From positions 952,160-1,016,159 of the forward strand of contig NZ_JALKAN010000001.1 in the NCBI RefSeq assembly GCF_023015965.1: 64,000 bases of DNA, written 5' to 3'. The translations under genes were made by a program, and so were the position numbers. Positions 54,863 through 63,831 of this stretch are shown here, piece by piece (position 1 is the stretch's first letter; each line of letters starts with the position of its first letter). The notes under the pieces were generated by a model. The model did not search any database. It was not told the DNA's origin and saw only the letters and a program-made list of their open reading frames with translations. The DNA comes from Allomuricauda sp. F6463D. GTDB taxonomy: Bacteria > Bacteroidota > Bacteroidia > Flavobacteriales > Flavobacteriaceae.

Positions 54863-57715
54863 CTACTTGCTCAAGTACATTTTTCTTCGCGAGTACAAGT
54901 TGTAGAATTCATCGTCTTTCAAACTCTCTATAAACAAGATACTTTCACCAGTACTTTTCATTTCTGGACCTAAGTTTTTGTTCACATTAGGGAACTTATT
55001 GAAAGAGAACACAGGTTGTTTAATGGCATAACCGTCCAAATGTGGTTTAAAATCAAAATCTTTGATCTTTTTATCGCCCAACATTACTTTGGTGGCATAG
55101 TTTACATACGGTTCTTTATATGCTTTCGCAATAAATGGAACTGTACGTGATGCCCTTGGGTTAGCCTCGATGATGTACACGATATCATCCTTGACCGCAA
55201 ACTGAATATTGATCAAGCCAACTGTATTGAGTGCCAATGCAATGTTTTTTGTATGATCTTTAATTTGTTGCATTACGAACTCACCTAAGTTAAAAGGAGG
55301 CAATGTAGCGTTAGAATCACCGGAGTGTATTCCACAGGGCTCAATATGTTCCATAATCCCGATTATGTAAACATCTTCACCATCGCAAATAGCATCTGCC
55401 TCAGCTTCAATGGCGCCATCCAAATAATGATCTAGCAACAATTTATTGTTGGGTATTTTTCTCAACAAATCAACTACATGGGCTTCAAGTTCCTCTTTGT
55501 TGATTACTATTTTCATTCCCTGTCCACCCAAAACATAGGATGGTCTTACCAGTAGTGGAAAATTAAGCTCCTCCGCCAAATCCAGCGCTTCATCCGCGGT
55601 TTCAGCTACACCAAATCTGGGGTAAGGAATATTGTTTTCTTTTAATAATGTGGAAAAACTTCCCCTGTCCTCTGCCAAATCCAAGGATTGGAAACTGGTT
55701 CCAATAATATTGATACCATATTTATCCAACTTTTCGGCAAGCTTCAGTGCGGTTTGCCCTCCCAGCTGAACAATTACGCCTTCAGGTTTTTCATGTAGAA
55801 TAATGTCGTAAATGTGCTCCCAAAATACAGGTTCAAAGTATAGTTTATCAGCCGTATCAAAATCCGTGGACACGGTTTCGGGGTTACAGTTGATCATAAT
55901 AGTCTCGTAACCACATTCGGCCGCTGCCAGAACACCGTGCACACAACAATAATCAAACTCGATTCCCTGCCCTATTCGGTTTGGCCCTGAACCAAGTACC
56001 ACTACTTTTTTCTTATCAGTGACCACACTATCGTTGGCAACGTAGCGTTCTCCATCAGGTGTTTCAATCTCTTCTTCAAAAGTAGAATAGTAATAAGGTG
56101 TAACCGCCTTAAACTCAGCAGCACAGGTATCCACCAATTTGTACACGCGATTGATGTTCAAATCCATACGCTTACTGTGTACTTCACTTTCCCAGCAATC
56201 CAACATGTGAGCAATTTGTCTGTCGGCAAAACCTTTCTGTTTTGCTTCCAACAATAATGCTTTTGACAAGCTTTCAATGGTGTATTTGGATATTTCCATC
56301 TCCAAGTAGTGTAATTCCTCGTATTGTTTAAGGAACCACATATCTATCTTGGTAATCTCATGGATACGCTTTAATGGTATTCCAAGTTGAATGGCATCAT
56401 AGATGACAAAAACCCTGTCCCAACTCGGCACTCTTAATTTTTCAATGATGGTTTCATAGTCCTTGTACCCTTTGCCGTCTGCACCCAACCCATTTCGTTT
56501 GATTTCGAGGGATTGTGTGGCTTTGTGAAGGGCTTCTTGGAAAGATCGTCCAATCCCCATCACTTCTCCTACTGATTTCATCTGTAGCCCGAGTGTCCTA
56601 TCGGAACCTTCGAACTTATCGAAGTTCCAACGTGGTATTTTAACGATAACATAGTCCAAAGTTGGCTCAAACAATGCCGATGTGGATTTTGTAATTTGAT
56701 TGTCCAACTCATCCAACGAATAACCAATCGCCAATTTAGCGGCAATTTTGGCAATCGGGTACCCAGTGGCTTTTGAGGCCAATGCGGATGATCTCGATAC
56801 CCTTGGGTTAATTTCAATCGCGATAATATCTTCTTTCTCATCAGGGCTCACTGCAAACTGTACGTTACAACCACCGGCAAAATCTCCTATACTGCGCATC
56901 ATATGTATGGCCATATCTCGCATGCGTTGGAACGTTTTGTCGGATAAGGTCATCGCTGGAGCTACTGTGATGGAGTCTCCTGTGTGAATACCCATAGGGT
57001 CCATATTCTCAATGGTACAGATAATCACAACGTTGTCGTTTTTGTCGCGAAGCAATTCCAATTCGTATTCCTTCCAGCCCATCAATGCCTTATCGATCAT
57101 AACCTCGTGAATTGGGGATACTTCCAATCCATGGCTCAACATATCGTCGAACTCCGCAGGATCGTGTACAATGGCCGCACCTGCTCCTCCTAAGGTAAAA
57201 GAAGCCCTAATCACCAACGGAAAACCAAATTCTTGGGCAATTTCCTTTCCTTTTAGAAAAGACGTGGCGGAAGCTTGGGGTGGCATTCCCACACCAATTT
57301 TGAGCATCAGCTCCCTAAACTTTTCACGGTCTTCGGTAATATTGATAGCATCGATGTCCACTCCTATGATCTCTACTCCAAAATCTTGCCAAATCCCTTT
57401 ATCATCAGCTTCAATACAAAGATTCAACGCCGTTTGTCCACCCATGGTTGGCAATACAGCATCAATGTTTGGATGATTTTTAAGTATTTCGATGATGGAC
57501 TTGGTGGTCAATGGTTTTAGGTAAACATGGTCCGCCATTGTCGGGTCCGTCATTATGGTGGCGGGGTTACTGTTTATCAAAACGGTTTCAATACCATCTT
57601 CCCTAAGTGAACGAAGTGCTTGGGAACCTGAATAATCGAACTCGCATGCCTGACCGATAATGATTGGGCCAGAACCAATGATCAAAATGGAATTTAAATC
57701 TTTTCTTTTAGGCAT
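54863..57715 (-). CDS. carB: Carbamoyl-phosphate synthase large subunit lacking the allosteric domain
   Basis: A 950-aa CarB making carbamoyl phosphate for pyrimidines and arginine. Both ATP-grasp halves are intact: N-half start SILIIGSGPIIIGQACEFDYSG, C-half start VVVLGSGPNRIGQGIEFDYC, with SFTLGGAGAAI and SYVLGGQGMKIV. It ends at NKNLGPEMKSTGES plus about 26 residues, where the E. coli enzyme continues for roughly 130 more as the allosteric MGS domain. UMP/ornithine control should thus be absent. An in-frame TTG at 57721 is possible; the ATG at 57715 is used. The small subunit gene is not in the window. Confidence 0.95.
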   Translation of the reverse strand: MPKRKDLNSILIIGSGPIIIGQACEFDYSGSQALRSLREDGIETVLINSNPATIMTDPTMADHVYLKPLTTKSIIEILKNHPNIDAVLPTMGGQTALNLCIEADDKGIWQDFGVEIIGVDIDAINITEDREKFRELMLKIGVGMPPQASATSFLKGKEIAQEFGFPLVIRASFTLGGAGAAIVHDPAEFDDMLSHGLEVSPIHEVMIDKALMGWKEYELELLRDKNDNVVIICTIENMDPMGIHTGDSITVAPAMTLSDKTFQRMRDMAIHMMRSIGDFAGGCNVQFAVSPDEKEDIIAIEINPRVSRSSALASKATGYPIAKIAAKLAIGYSLDELDNQITKSTSALFEPTLDYVIVKIPRWNFDKFEGSDRTLGLQMKSVGEVMGIGRSFQEALHKATQSLEIKRNGLGADGKGYKDYETIIEKLRVPSWDRVFVIYDAIQLGIPLKRIHEITKIDMWFLKQYEELHYLEMEISKYTIESLSKALLLEAKQKGFADRQIAHMLDCWESEVHSKRMDLNINRVYKLVDTCAAEFKAVTPYYYSTFEEEIETPDGERYVANDSVVTDKKKVVVLGSGPNRIGQGIEFDYCCVHGVLAAAECGYETIMINCNPETVSTDFDTADKLYFEPVFWEHIYDIILHEKPEGVIVQLGGQTALKLAEKLDKYGINIIGTSFQSLDLAEDRGSFSTLLKENNIPYPRFGVAETADEALDLAEELNFPLLVRPSYVLGGQGMKIVINKEELEAHVVDLLRKIPNNKLLLDHYLDGAIEAEADAICDGEDVYIIGIMEHIEPCGIHSGDSNATLPPFNLGEFVMQQIKDHTKNIALALNTVGLINIQFAVKDDIVYIIEANPRASRTVPFIAKAYKEPYVNYATKVMLGDKKIKDFDFKPHLDGYAIKQPVFSFNKFPNVNKNLGPEMKSTGESILFIESLKDDEFYNLYSRRKMYLSK

Positions 57716-57750
57716 TTTCAATGGGGTTTCTCGTTATCTGCTTATATGTC

Positions 57751-57787
57751 AAAAAAAAGGTGTTACCTAGAAAAGTAACACCTTTAA
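57751..57787 (-). terminator. Rho-independent terminator after rpmH
   Basis: AAAGGTGTTAC at 57756-57766 pairs with GTAACACCTTT at 57775-57785; read leftward the stem is followed by a T-run (complement of the A-run 57751-57758). It separates rpmH from carB. Confidence 0.88.
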
Positions 57788-57808
57788 TTTAAATAATATA
57801 TACTATCA

Positions 57809-57967
57809 TTATTTTTTATGTCTTGGCTCAGAGGAAACAGTTAATCTCTTTCTTCCCTTGGCTCTTCTTCTCGCAAGAACTTTTCTACCATTGGCAGTCG
57901 CCATGCGCTCCCTAAAACCATGCTTGTTTCTTCTCTTCCTTTTGGATGGTTGATACGTTCTTTTCAT
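57809..57967 (-). CDS. rpmH: 50S ribosomal protein L34
   Basis: A 52-aa protein, [20 protein letters not shown] and onward to SEPRHKK, with the L34 signature throughout. It has a full consensus promoter upstream and a terminator downstream, so it is a single-gene transcript. rnpA, its partner in many bacteria, is not next to it. Confidence 0.97.
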   Translation of the reverse strand: MKRTYQPSKRKRRNKHGFRERMATANGRKVLARRRAKGRKRLTVSSEPRHKK

Positions 57968-58029
57968 TTCCGAACTGTTTTAAGTATTTTGATGTTGGGA
58001 AATTAGTTTTCCCTAAAAAATTCTGGGCG

Positions 58030-58059
58030 CAAATATACGAAGACTTTTTACTTAGACAA
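58030..58059 (-). promoter_or_regulatory. Bacteroidota-type promoter for rpmH
   Basis: On the minus strand: TTG (complement of 58057-58059), a 19-bp spacer, then TATATTTG (complement of 58030-58037). A TACTTTTG box on the plus strand at 58093-58100 probably serves the divergent neighbour. Confidence 0.82.
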
Positions 58060-58136
58060 GCGCAAACTTAAAATATTTAATTAAGTTTTTAGTACTTTTG
58101 CCAGCGCTTAACAACAGCTAAAAATTACAAGACAAT

Positions 58137-58652
58137 ATGTTCAACAAAAATATCAAGCTCGTTATTGCCGTTCTCATCATTGCTTATGCCGTTTTCCAGT
58201 TTGTGGAAGGTAAAATTGGCAATGGAATTGCACTGATATTGCTCTCCCTTGTTTTCATTTTTCTTTACTTCCGGAATGAGTTTATTCTTTTGGCTTTTCT
58301 TAAAATGAGAAAACAGGATATGGAAGGGGTACAAAATTGGCTTGGTAAAATTAAAAACCCCGAAACTGCTTTGATCAAAAAGCAGCAAGGTTATTATAAT
58401 TATCTGCACGGAATTATTTACTCCCAAAAAAACCTTACCCAAGCAGAAAAATACTTTAAAAAGGCATTGAAATTTGGATTGACCATGGATTACGATGTGG
58501 CCATGGCCAAATTGAGCTTAGCCGGCATTGCTATGCAAAAGCGTAGAAAACGTGAAGCTACCCAACTGCTGAAAGAGGCCAAGAAATTGGACAAAAACAA
58601 CATGCTCACCGAACAGATCAAGATGATGCAGCAGCAGATGAAGAAGATTTAG
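58137..58652 (+). CDS. Small membrane protein with TPR-like cytoplasmic region
   Basis: A 171-aa protein with two N-terminal hydrophobic segments (about 7-23 and 28-46) and a helical rest containing TPR-like pairs: YYNYLHGIIYSQKNLTQAEKYFKKALKFG and MAKLSLAGIAMQKRRKREATQLLKEAKKL. It looks like a membrane-anchored scaffold; function unknown. A TACTTTTG box at 58093-58100 lies 37 bp before the start. Confidence 0.78.
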   Translation: MFNKNIKLVIAVLIIAYAVFQFVEGKIGNGIALILLSLVFIFLYFRNEFILLAFLKMRKQDMEGVQNWLGKIKNPETALIKKQQGYYNYLHGIIYSQKNLTQAEKYFKKALKFGLTMDYDVAMAKLSLAGIAMQKRRKREATQLLKEAKKLDKNNMLTEQIKMMQQQMKKI

Positions 58653-58727
58653 ATAAATATCTTCTTTTGCTTTCCCCTAATATTGATTATTTTGGTTTGC
58701 AACTAATTATTACCATTTTTATATGGT

Positions 58728-59261
58728 ATGAAGGCCGACCAAGTAATTAGAGATTGTATTTTCTGCAAAAATGAATTGAAAGATGCATTGGAAACGAACA
58801 ACTCGCAGAAAATTAGAGTAAACTGGATAACATGCTTAACACTGTTAAGAATGGTTGGACATGTACTTGAAAAGGTTGACAAAAAAAACTACCCTTCCAG
58901 TCAGATAGTTTTTTCTTCTCTTTGGAATGAAAAAAAAGTTGATGATGTATTTCTAAACTTCATTGAGAAAGAAAGAAACGAAGCAATCAAGGAGTATAAA
59001 TTTTCATTTAAAGAAGATAATTTTCAAGTTGAGACAGACAATGAATTTCTATTTCAAAATGGAAATAGCTTTTTAAGCCAATCAGGAGAAAGGATGGTAT
59101 TCATGGACAAAAAAAGAGCCATACATTTTGCTTCAAAAACAAAACAAATTACTATAGTTGAAGAAGAAAGACTTGATCTTTGGGTAGAAAATGCAATCGA
59201 ATGGTGGACGGATTATTTAAAGGAATTGAAATTTAGATTAAATGAATCTCAAAACCCTTAA
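58728..59261 (+). CDS. Orphan helical protein of unknown function
   Basis: A 177-aa, soluble, Glu/Lys-rich protein with no signal and no family I recognise. The first half (VNWITCLTLLRMVGHVLEKVD, then FLNFIEKERNEAIKEYKF) is predicted helical and has a loosely HEPN-like look, but no convincing R-x4-6-H motif is present. The gene and its flanks are richer in A and T than its neighbours, and it lies between unrelated genes, which would fit a recently acquired accessory gene. Confidence 0.6.
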   Translation: MKADQVIRDCIFCKNELKDALETNNSQKIRVNWITCLTLLRMVGHVLEKVDKKNYPSSQIVFSSLWNEKKVDDVFLNFIEKERNEAIKEYKFSFKEDNFQVETDNEFLFQNGNSFLSQSGERMVFMDKKRAIHFASKTKQITIVEEERLDLWVENAIEWWTDYLKELKFRLNESQNP

Positions 59262-59407
59262 TCCAATCATTACACCCTTTAATTCGTCATCTTTTTTTTT
59301 CTGACACGATAATATTCTCTTTCAGTATCGTTATCTAAAATTCATTATATCAAGATTGATGTCAATCTGGTATTCCTACATTTGTGCTTCATATTTTTTA
59401 CACAATA

Positions 59408-60067
59408 ATGTACTATCCACTCAACTTAAATCGTACAAATATCCACCCCTTATTCGGTGATTTCCTAAATGGAGAGCCCTATATCTTTGATTTTTCATCC
59501 AACAACCCAAAAACATTGGAATACAACCTGTTTGATTTCAATGAGTTCAACGATATGGTTTTTGATGCGTTGAAAACATCCTCCCACCACTGGGGCATTG
59601 GCAGATATCTGGAAGAACGAAAAAGTCTCTTAAGAGCTTATCCCAATATTATTGAAGAACAACGGTATTATCATCTTGGTTTGGATATTATCGTCCCATA
59701 CGACACCCCAATGTACGCACCTTTGGATGCGGAGGTTTATAAAACAGGAAAAGAAACAACCGTTGGCAATTATGGGGGATATATTATCCTCAAACATCAT
59801 ATCAATGGCGTCGTTTTTTATTCTTTTTACGGCCACTTGAAAACGCCACATATGGTCCATGTCGGAGAAAAAACAAAAGCTGGTCAAAAGTTTGCTCACA
59901 TAGGAAAAGAAAGTGATAGTGGCGGTTGGTTTTGTCACGTTCATCTACAAATCCTTACCCAAGAAGCCATTAATGAAGGTTATACCGATTGGGGGTACAT
60001 TTCACCAGCGTTGTTACCTAAAGTGGAAGAGTATTTTCCTTCGCCTTACTTCTTGTTTAAATATTAA
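59408..60067 (+). CDS. M23-family peptidoglycan metallopeptidase (LytM type)
   Basis: A 219-aa protein from the ATG at 59408. LytM zinc ligands: HLGLD (H-x3-D) in YYHLGLDIIVPYDTPMYAP and HVH in GWFCHVHLQILTQE; the YGHLKTPHMVHVGEKTKAGQKFAHIG stretch is also typical. There is no signal peptide or membrane anchor, unusual for a wall hydrolase; it may be cytosolic or act on another substrate. It converges on the lytic transglycosylase gene. Confidence 0.88.
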   Translation: MYYPLNLNRTNIHPLFGDFLNGEPYIFDFSSNNPKTLEYNLFDFNEFNDMVFDALKTSSHHWGIGRYLEERKSLLRAYPNIIEEQRYYHLGLDIIVPYDTPMYAPLDAEVYKTGKETTVGNYGGYIILKHHINGVVFYSFYGHLKTPHMVHVGEKTKAGQKFAHIGKESDSGGWFCHVHLQILTQEAINEGYTDWGYISPALLPKVEEYFPSPYFLFKY

Positions 60068-60096
60068 GAAGCATAGTACCGAAAAACGTAAGCCTG

Positions 60097-61059
60097 CTAC
60101 TTCCCAACATTCCCCACGCGATAGTGCCCTTTGTTGGGGATTTCGATGGTGTATTTTTTCCGCGAAGCGTTGTTCAAATGTGGTTCGCGCAACCAAGGGT
60201 TATGCCTTTTCAATATTTTATAATTGATTTCGTAGAGTTCCGCAAATTCAGCCCAACTGGTCACCGCAGAATCTACCTCAACAGTAAAGGTGGGCACTTT
60301 TTTATACATGTCTTCTTCTTCCAACTGAAAACCATACTTATCGCGATTGGAAATAATTTCTTTTATGGCCAAAATTCGAAACACATAGCGCCCTGTCTCT
60401 TGGCCTAGCAATAAATCGTAATATCCATCCACTTGCTGAATATCCCTATACTTTTGCACTCCGGCAGGTCCAGCGTTGTAAGCTGCGGCCGTTAAGGTCC
60501 AGCTACCAAAACGGTCCTTCCATTTATTTAAATAATCGCAAGCAACTTGAGTAGCTTTTTCCACGTGGTAACGTTCATCCACATTACCGTTTACCTCAAG
60601 ACCATACTCTTTTCCAGTTGCTCTCATAATCTGCCAAAAACCTGTGGCACCCGCGGGGGAAACCACATTTTGCAGACCACTTTCGGCCACGGCCAAGTAC
60701 TTAAAATCGTCTGGAATGCCATTCTTTTTAAGTATAGGCTCAATAATCGGAAAGTATTTGTTAGCCCTTTTCATCAACAATAGAGCATTGGATTGCCAAT
60801 AGGTGTTCACCAAAAACTCCCTATCCACACGTTCCATAATTTCAGGATCCTCCTGTGGAACCGTTTCTCCAGCAAAATTGAGGTCTTCCGGAATTTCTAT
60901 GGCACTTATCTGGTAAGTATCCGCCACATTTTTATCTGTACTTTCTTTTTCCTCTACAACAGGTTTTTCTTCAACTTCATTCGACTGCACGGCAAAAATA
61001 AGCGTGCTCACAACGGCAATTAATCCAATAAAAGCCAAAATGTTTTTGATGTATTTCAT
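60097..61059 (-). CDS. Lytic murein transglycosylase (SLT domain) with C-terminal LysM-like region
   Basis: A 320-aa envelope enzyme. N-terminal membrane or signal segment (about 5-22), an acidic linker, then an SLT domain (about 105-225): LAVAESGLQNVVSPAGATGFWQIM (catalytic Glu in ESGL), and TLTAAAYNAGPAGVQKY. The C-terminus has a LysM-like element (WAEFAELYEINYKILKRHNPWL). Resembles MltD-type enzymes. Shares the wall-turnover theme with the adjacent M23 gene. Confidence 0.92.
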   Translation of the reverse strand: MKYIKNILAFIGLIAVVSTLIFAVQSNEVEEKPVVEEKESTDKNVADTYQISAIEIPEDLNFAGETVPQEDPEIMERVDREFLVNTYWQSNALLLMKRANKYFPIIEPILKKNGIPDDFKYLAVAESGLQNVVSPAGATGFWQIMRATGKEYGLEVNGNVDERYHVEKATQVACDYLNKWKDRFGSWTLTAAAYNAGPAGVQKYRDIQQVDGYYDLLLGQETGRYVFRILAIKEIISNRDKYGFQLEEEDMYKKVPTFTVEVDSAVTSWAEFAELYEINYKILKRHNPWLREPHLNNASRKKYTIEIPNKGHYRVGNVGK

Positions 61060-61107
61060 GTCTTCCCAATTAAATTGTGATGTAAAGATACTATTATATA
61101 GACGAAA

Positions 61108-61770
61108 TTATTCCAAAATAATTGTGGGGAGGTGCTCATTAAACCATCGGGCACGATGAATAATCATGGTGTGCGTGCCATTTTTCACCGGTATACAGTC
61201 CTTGATATTGGCAATGGGAAATACAGCATCCCGATCTCCTTGGATATGAACCGTGTTTTTGAGTGGAACCTCTTGATTCCAATTAACGATCTGGTCAATG
61301 GACCAATCTATATAATATTTGTCACGGATAGAAAGGTACTTCTCGTACAAGTGCAAACGCTTGGTCACTGTTTCACCAAAAGCATATTTAGCCAACAATT
61401 CCACATTGTTAACCAAACCCGTAGGTAACAATTTGTGCACTTTGGTATATTTTGCAAAAATCATGCGCTTTGGAAGCTCGTGCTTATTTTTGACCGACGA
61501 TACCACAATTACTTTGTGGACAGGGATAAGCTTAGCCATTTCTTGTACCAACATGCCCCCAAAGGACACACCCAATAATACAGGGTTGGGTTGAAGTATC
61601 TTTTTGCACATTTTTTCTGCATAATCCACAAGGCTCATCCCCTTTTCGGGTACAAACCATTCCAAAGTATGGATTTTGAATTTATCTTCGGGAAGTTTGA
61701 TGTTTTCAAAAATAGTAGCGTTCGCTGCCATTCCCGGCATTAGGTAAACATGGATTTTGTTATCGGACAT
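61108..61770 (-). CDS. Alpha/beta-hydrolase fold protein
   Basis: A 220-aa cytosolic hydrolase: LMPGMAANATIF (oxyanion region), nucleophile Ser in LLGVSFGGMLVQEMA, a candidate acid in VHIQGDRDAVFP and His in NGTHTMIIHRARW. The substrate is unknown. It precedes the transglycosylase gene in the same direction (48 bp gap), so the two may be co-transcribed. Confidence 0.87.
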   Translation of the reverse strand: MSDNKIHVYLMPGMAANATIFENIKLPEDKFKIHTLEWFVPEKGMSLVDYAEKMCKKILQPNPVLLGVSFGGMLVQEMAKLIPVHKVIVVSSVKNKHELPKRMIFAKYTKVHKLLPTGLVNNVELLAKYAFGETVTKRLHLYEKYLSIRDKYYIDWSIDQIVNWNQEVPLKNTVHIQGDRDAVFPIANIKDCIPVKNGTHTMIIHRARWFNEHLPTIILE

Positions 61771-61935
61771 ATCGCACCAAATATCGACAAGGACTAGGAA
61801 ATTAGCAATATTTTGACTAATTTTGTGTCCCTTTTGCAGCTAACCCCGCCTAACGAATACAAGTTTTTAATAAGGGGAGACGGAAATATCTTTTTCTAGA
61901 TATCTCTACGAGTCATTAAAAAAAACAAGTACTAT

Positions 61936-62229
61936 ATGACAACATTGGAAATCACTGACAATAGTTTCTTACGTCAATTTGAAACTACAGTCAATGGGCA
62001 TTTAGCCAAAATTGAGTACTCTTCACAAGAGCGCAAAGTATTTTTGACCAAACTGGTAATTCCAGAAGAAATCACAAAAGAAGGTTTTAAAGAGGATTTC
62101 ATCAAAGCAGTATTGAACGAAATTCAGGAAAACAACCTTAGAGTGGTACCCACTAGTCCTCAAATTGCAGGTTTTCTAAGAAAAAATAGGCAATACAAGG
62201 AAATGTTACCGGTTGGCATCCGTATTTGA
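61936..62229 (+). CDS. Small GNAT-type acetyltransferase (PF14542/YjdJ-like)
   Basis: A 97-aa single-domain protein, MTTLEITDNSFLRQFETTVNGHLAKIEYS, with the LTKLVIPEE strand and the C-terminal VPTSPQIAGFLRKNRQYKEML typical of the Gcn5-related PF14542 family. Too short for a full GNAT fold; function unknown. A TAATTTTG box at 61818-61825 lies about 110 bp upstream; a terminator follows. Confidence 0.85.
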   Translation: MTTLEITDNSFLRQFETTVNGHLAKIEYSSQERKVFLTKLVIPEEITKEGFKEDFIKAVLNEIQENNLRVVPTSPQIAGFLRKNRQYKEMLPVGIRI

Positions 62230-62253
62230 TCCAACCAATTAGTGAAAAAGCTT

Positions 62254-62285
62254 AAAAGCCTCCTTCAAAAAAGGAGGTTTTTTTT
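62254..62285. terminator. Terminator between the small GNAT gene and mtaB
   Basis: CCTCCTT at 62259-62265 pairs with AAGGAGG at 62271-62277, with As on the left and eight Ts on the right. It overlaps the mtaB stop by two bases and can serve both converging genes. Confidence 0.85.
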
Positions 62286-63612
62286 ATGCCATTACTTCAC
62301 TGGACACAAATTCAAATCGTACCAAGCCGTCCTCATCAATATCGGTAAGTTCCACTTGGTGCAGGGTATTTATCAAAATGGGGTTCCACGGTGTTTTTAC
62401 CTTTACGTAGTTTTCGGTAAACCCATGAATGAACCCTTTTTTGTTCTCACCTTCGAACAAAACGGTACGCACATTCCCTAACTGACTCTCATAAAAAGCC
62501 CTGCGTTTTTTGGCAGAAAGCCCTCTCAACATCTTGCTACGTTTGCTTCGCACTTCCTTGGGAACCACTTGGTCCATTTCCGCCGCCACAGTGTTATCTC
62601 TTTCAGAATAGGTAAACACGTGCAAATAAGAAATATCCAATTCGTTCAAGAAATGATAGGTCTCCAGGAAATGTTCCTCTGTTTCACCTGGAAAGCCAAC
62701 AATCACATCCACTCCAATACAGGCGTGGGGCATTGCTGCTTTAATTCGTTTTACCCTATCCACATACAAGTTGGACAAGTACCTGCGACGCATCTTTTTT
62801 AAAATAGCGTCACTCCCACTCTGCAACGGCACATGGAAATGCGGTACAAAAGAGTTGCTTTGCGCCACAAAATCTATGGTCTCGTTCTTGAGCAGATTCG
62901 GTTCAATGGAAGAAATCCGAAGACGGTGAATGCCGTCAATGGTATCCAAGGCCTTTACTAAATCCAGAAATGTATGTTCGTGTTTTTTATTGCCAAACTC
63001 CCCTTTACCATAATCACCGATGTTTACACCGGTCAAAACAATCTCTTTAATGTCTTTGGAAGCAATTTCCTTGGCGTTGTTCAGTACATTGCCCAAGGTG
63101 TCACTTCGTGAAATACCACGTGCCAAGGGAATGGTGCAATAGGTACATTTATAATCGCAACCATCCTGTACTTTTAAAAAAGCACGGGTACGGTCGCCAA
63201 TGGCATAACTGCCTACATAAAAATCGGCATCTTCAATTTCGCAAGAATGTACTTCTCCCCTATCGTTTTTGGTAAGGTCGTTCAGATAATCGGTAATCTT
63301 AAACTTTTCAGTAGCACCCAAAACCAAGTCCACACCATCTACCGCTGCCAGTTCTTCTGGTTTAAGCTGAGCGTAACACCCAACGGCTGCAACAAAGGCT
63401 TCGGGGTTAGCCTTTTGGGCCTGTTTTACTATGGTTTTAAATCGTTTATCAGCATTCTCCGTTACAGAACATGTGTTGATCACATATACATCTGCCTCTT
63501 CCGAAAAGTCCACACGCTGAAATTCTTCCTTTTCAAAACCTCTTGCAATCGTAGAGGTTTCGGAAAAATTGAGCTTACAACCCAGTGTGTAAAATGCGAC
63601 TCTCTTGCTCAT
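62284..63612 (-). CDS. mtaB: tRNA t6A37 methylthiotransferase MtaB
   Basis: A 442-aa radical-SAM methylthiotransferase that converts t6A37 to ms2t6A in ANN-decoding tRNAs. The N-terminal cluster cysteines appear in FYTLGCKLNFSE, INTCSVTENAD and VGCYAQLKPEE; the radical-SAM motif is GCDYKCTYCTIP (CxxxCxxC), followed by a C-terminal TRAM-like domain. Length normal. A full consensus promoter lies upstream. Confidence 0.95.
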   Translation of the reverse strand: MSKRVAFYTLGCKLNFSETSTIARGFEKEEFQRVDFSEEADVYVINTCSVTENADKRFKTIVKQAQKANPEAFVAAVGCYAQLKPEELAAVDGVDLVLGATEKFKITDYLNDLTKNDRGEVHSCEIEDADFYVGSYAIGDRTRAFLKVQDGCDYKCTYCTIPLARGISRSDTLGNVLNNAKEIASKDIKEIVLTGVNIGDYGKGEFGNKKHEHTFLDLVKALDTIDGIHRLRISSIEPNLLKNETIDFVAQSNSFVPHFHVPLQSGSDAILKKMRRRYLSNLYVDRVKRIKAAMPHACIGVDVIVGFPGETEEHFLETYHFLNELDISYLHVFTYSERDNTVAAEMDQVVPKEVRSKRSKMLRGLSAKKRRAFYESQLGNVRTVLFEGENKKGFIHGFTENYVKVKTPWNPILINTLHQVELTDIDEDGLVRFEFVSSEVMA

Positions 63613-63636
63613 ATGCCCGCTGTGCTTTTAGGGGCG

Positions 63637-63668
63637 CAAAGATAGTGATTTGTTGGAAGTTATCGCAA
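63637..63668 (-). promoter_or_regulatory. Bacteroidota-type promoter for mtaB
   Basis: On the minus strand: TTG (complement of 63666-63668), a 21-bp spacer, then TATCTTTG (complement of 63637-63644), about 25 bp before the ATG. Confidence 0.78.
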
Positions 63669-63831
63669 ATGGGCAAAAGGATGAAGGTTGCGCGCTATGG
63701 GTAATCCAGTCCAAAACCATTTCACAATAAACATCTTGAAAATCAAAGTGACACTTTTGCTTCCACCCGTTCATAAAAAGGAAGAAGAGTATAAAATTCG
63801 TTAACTTTAACATCTAACTTAAATAAACCCA

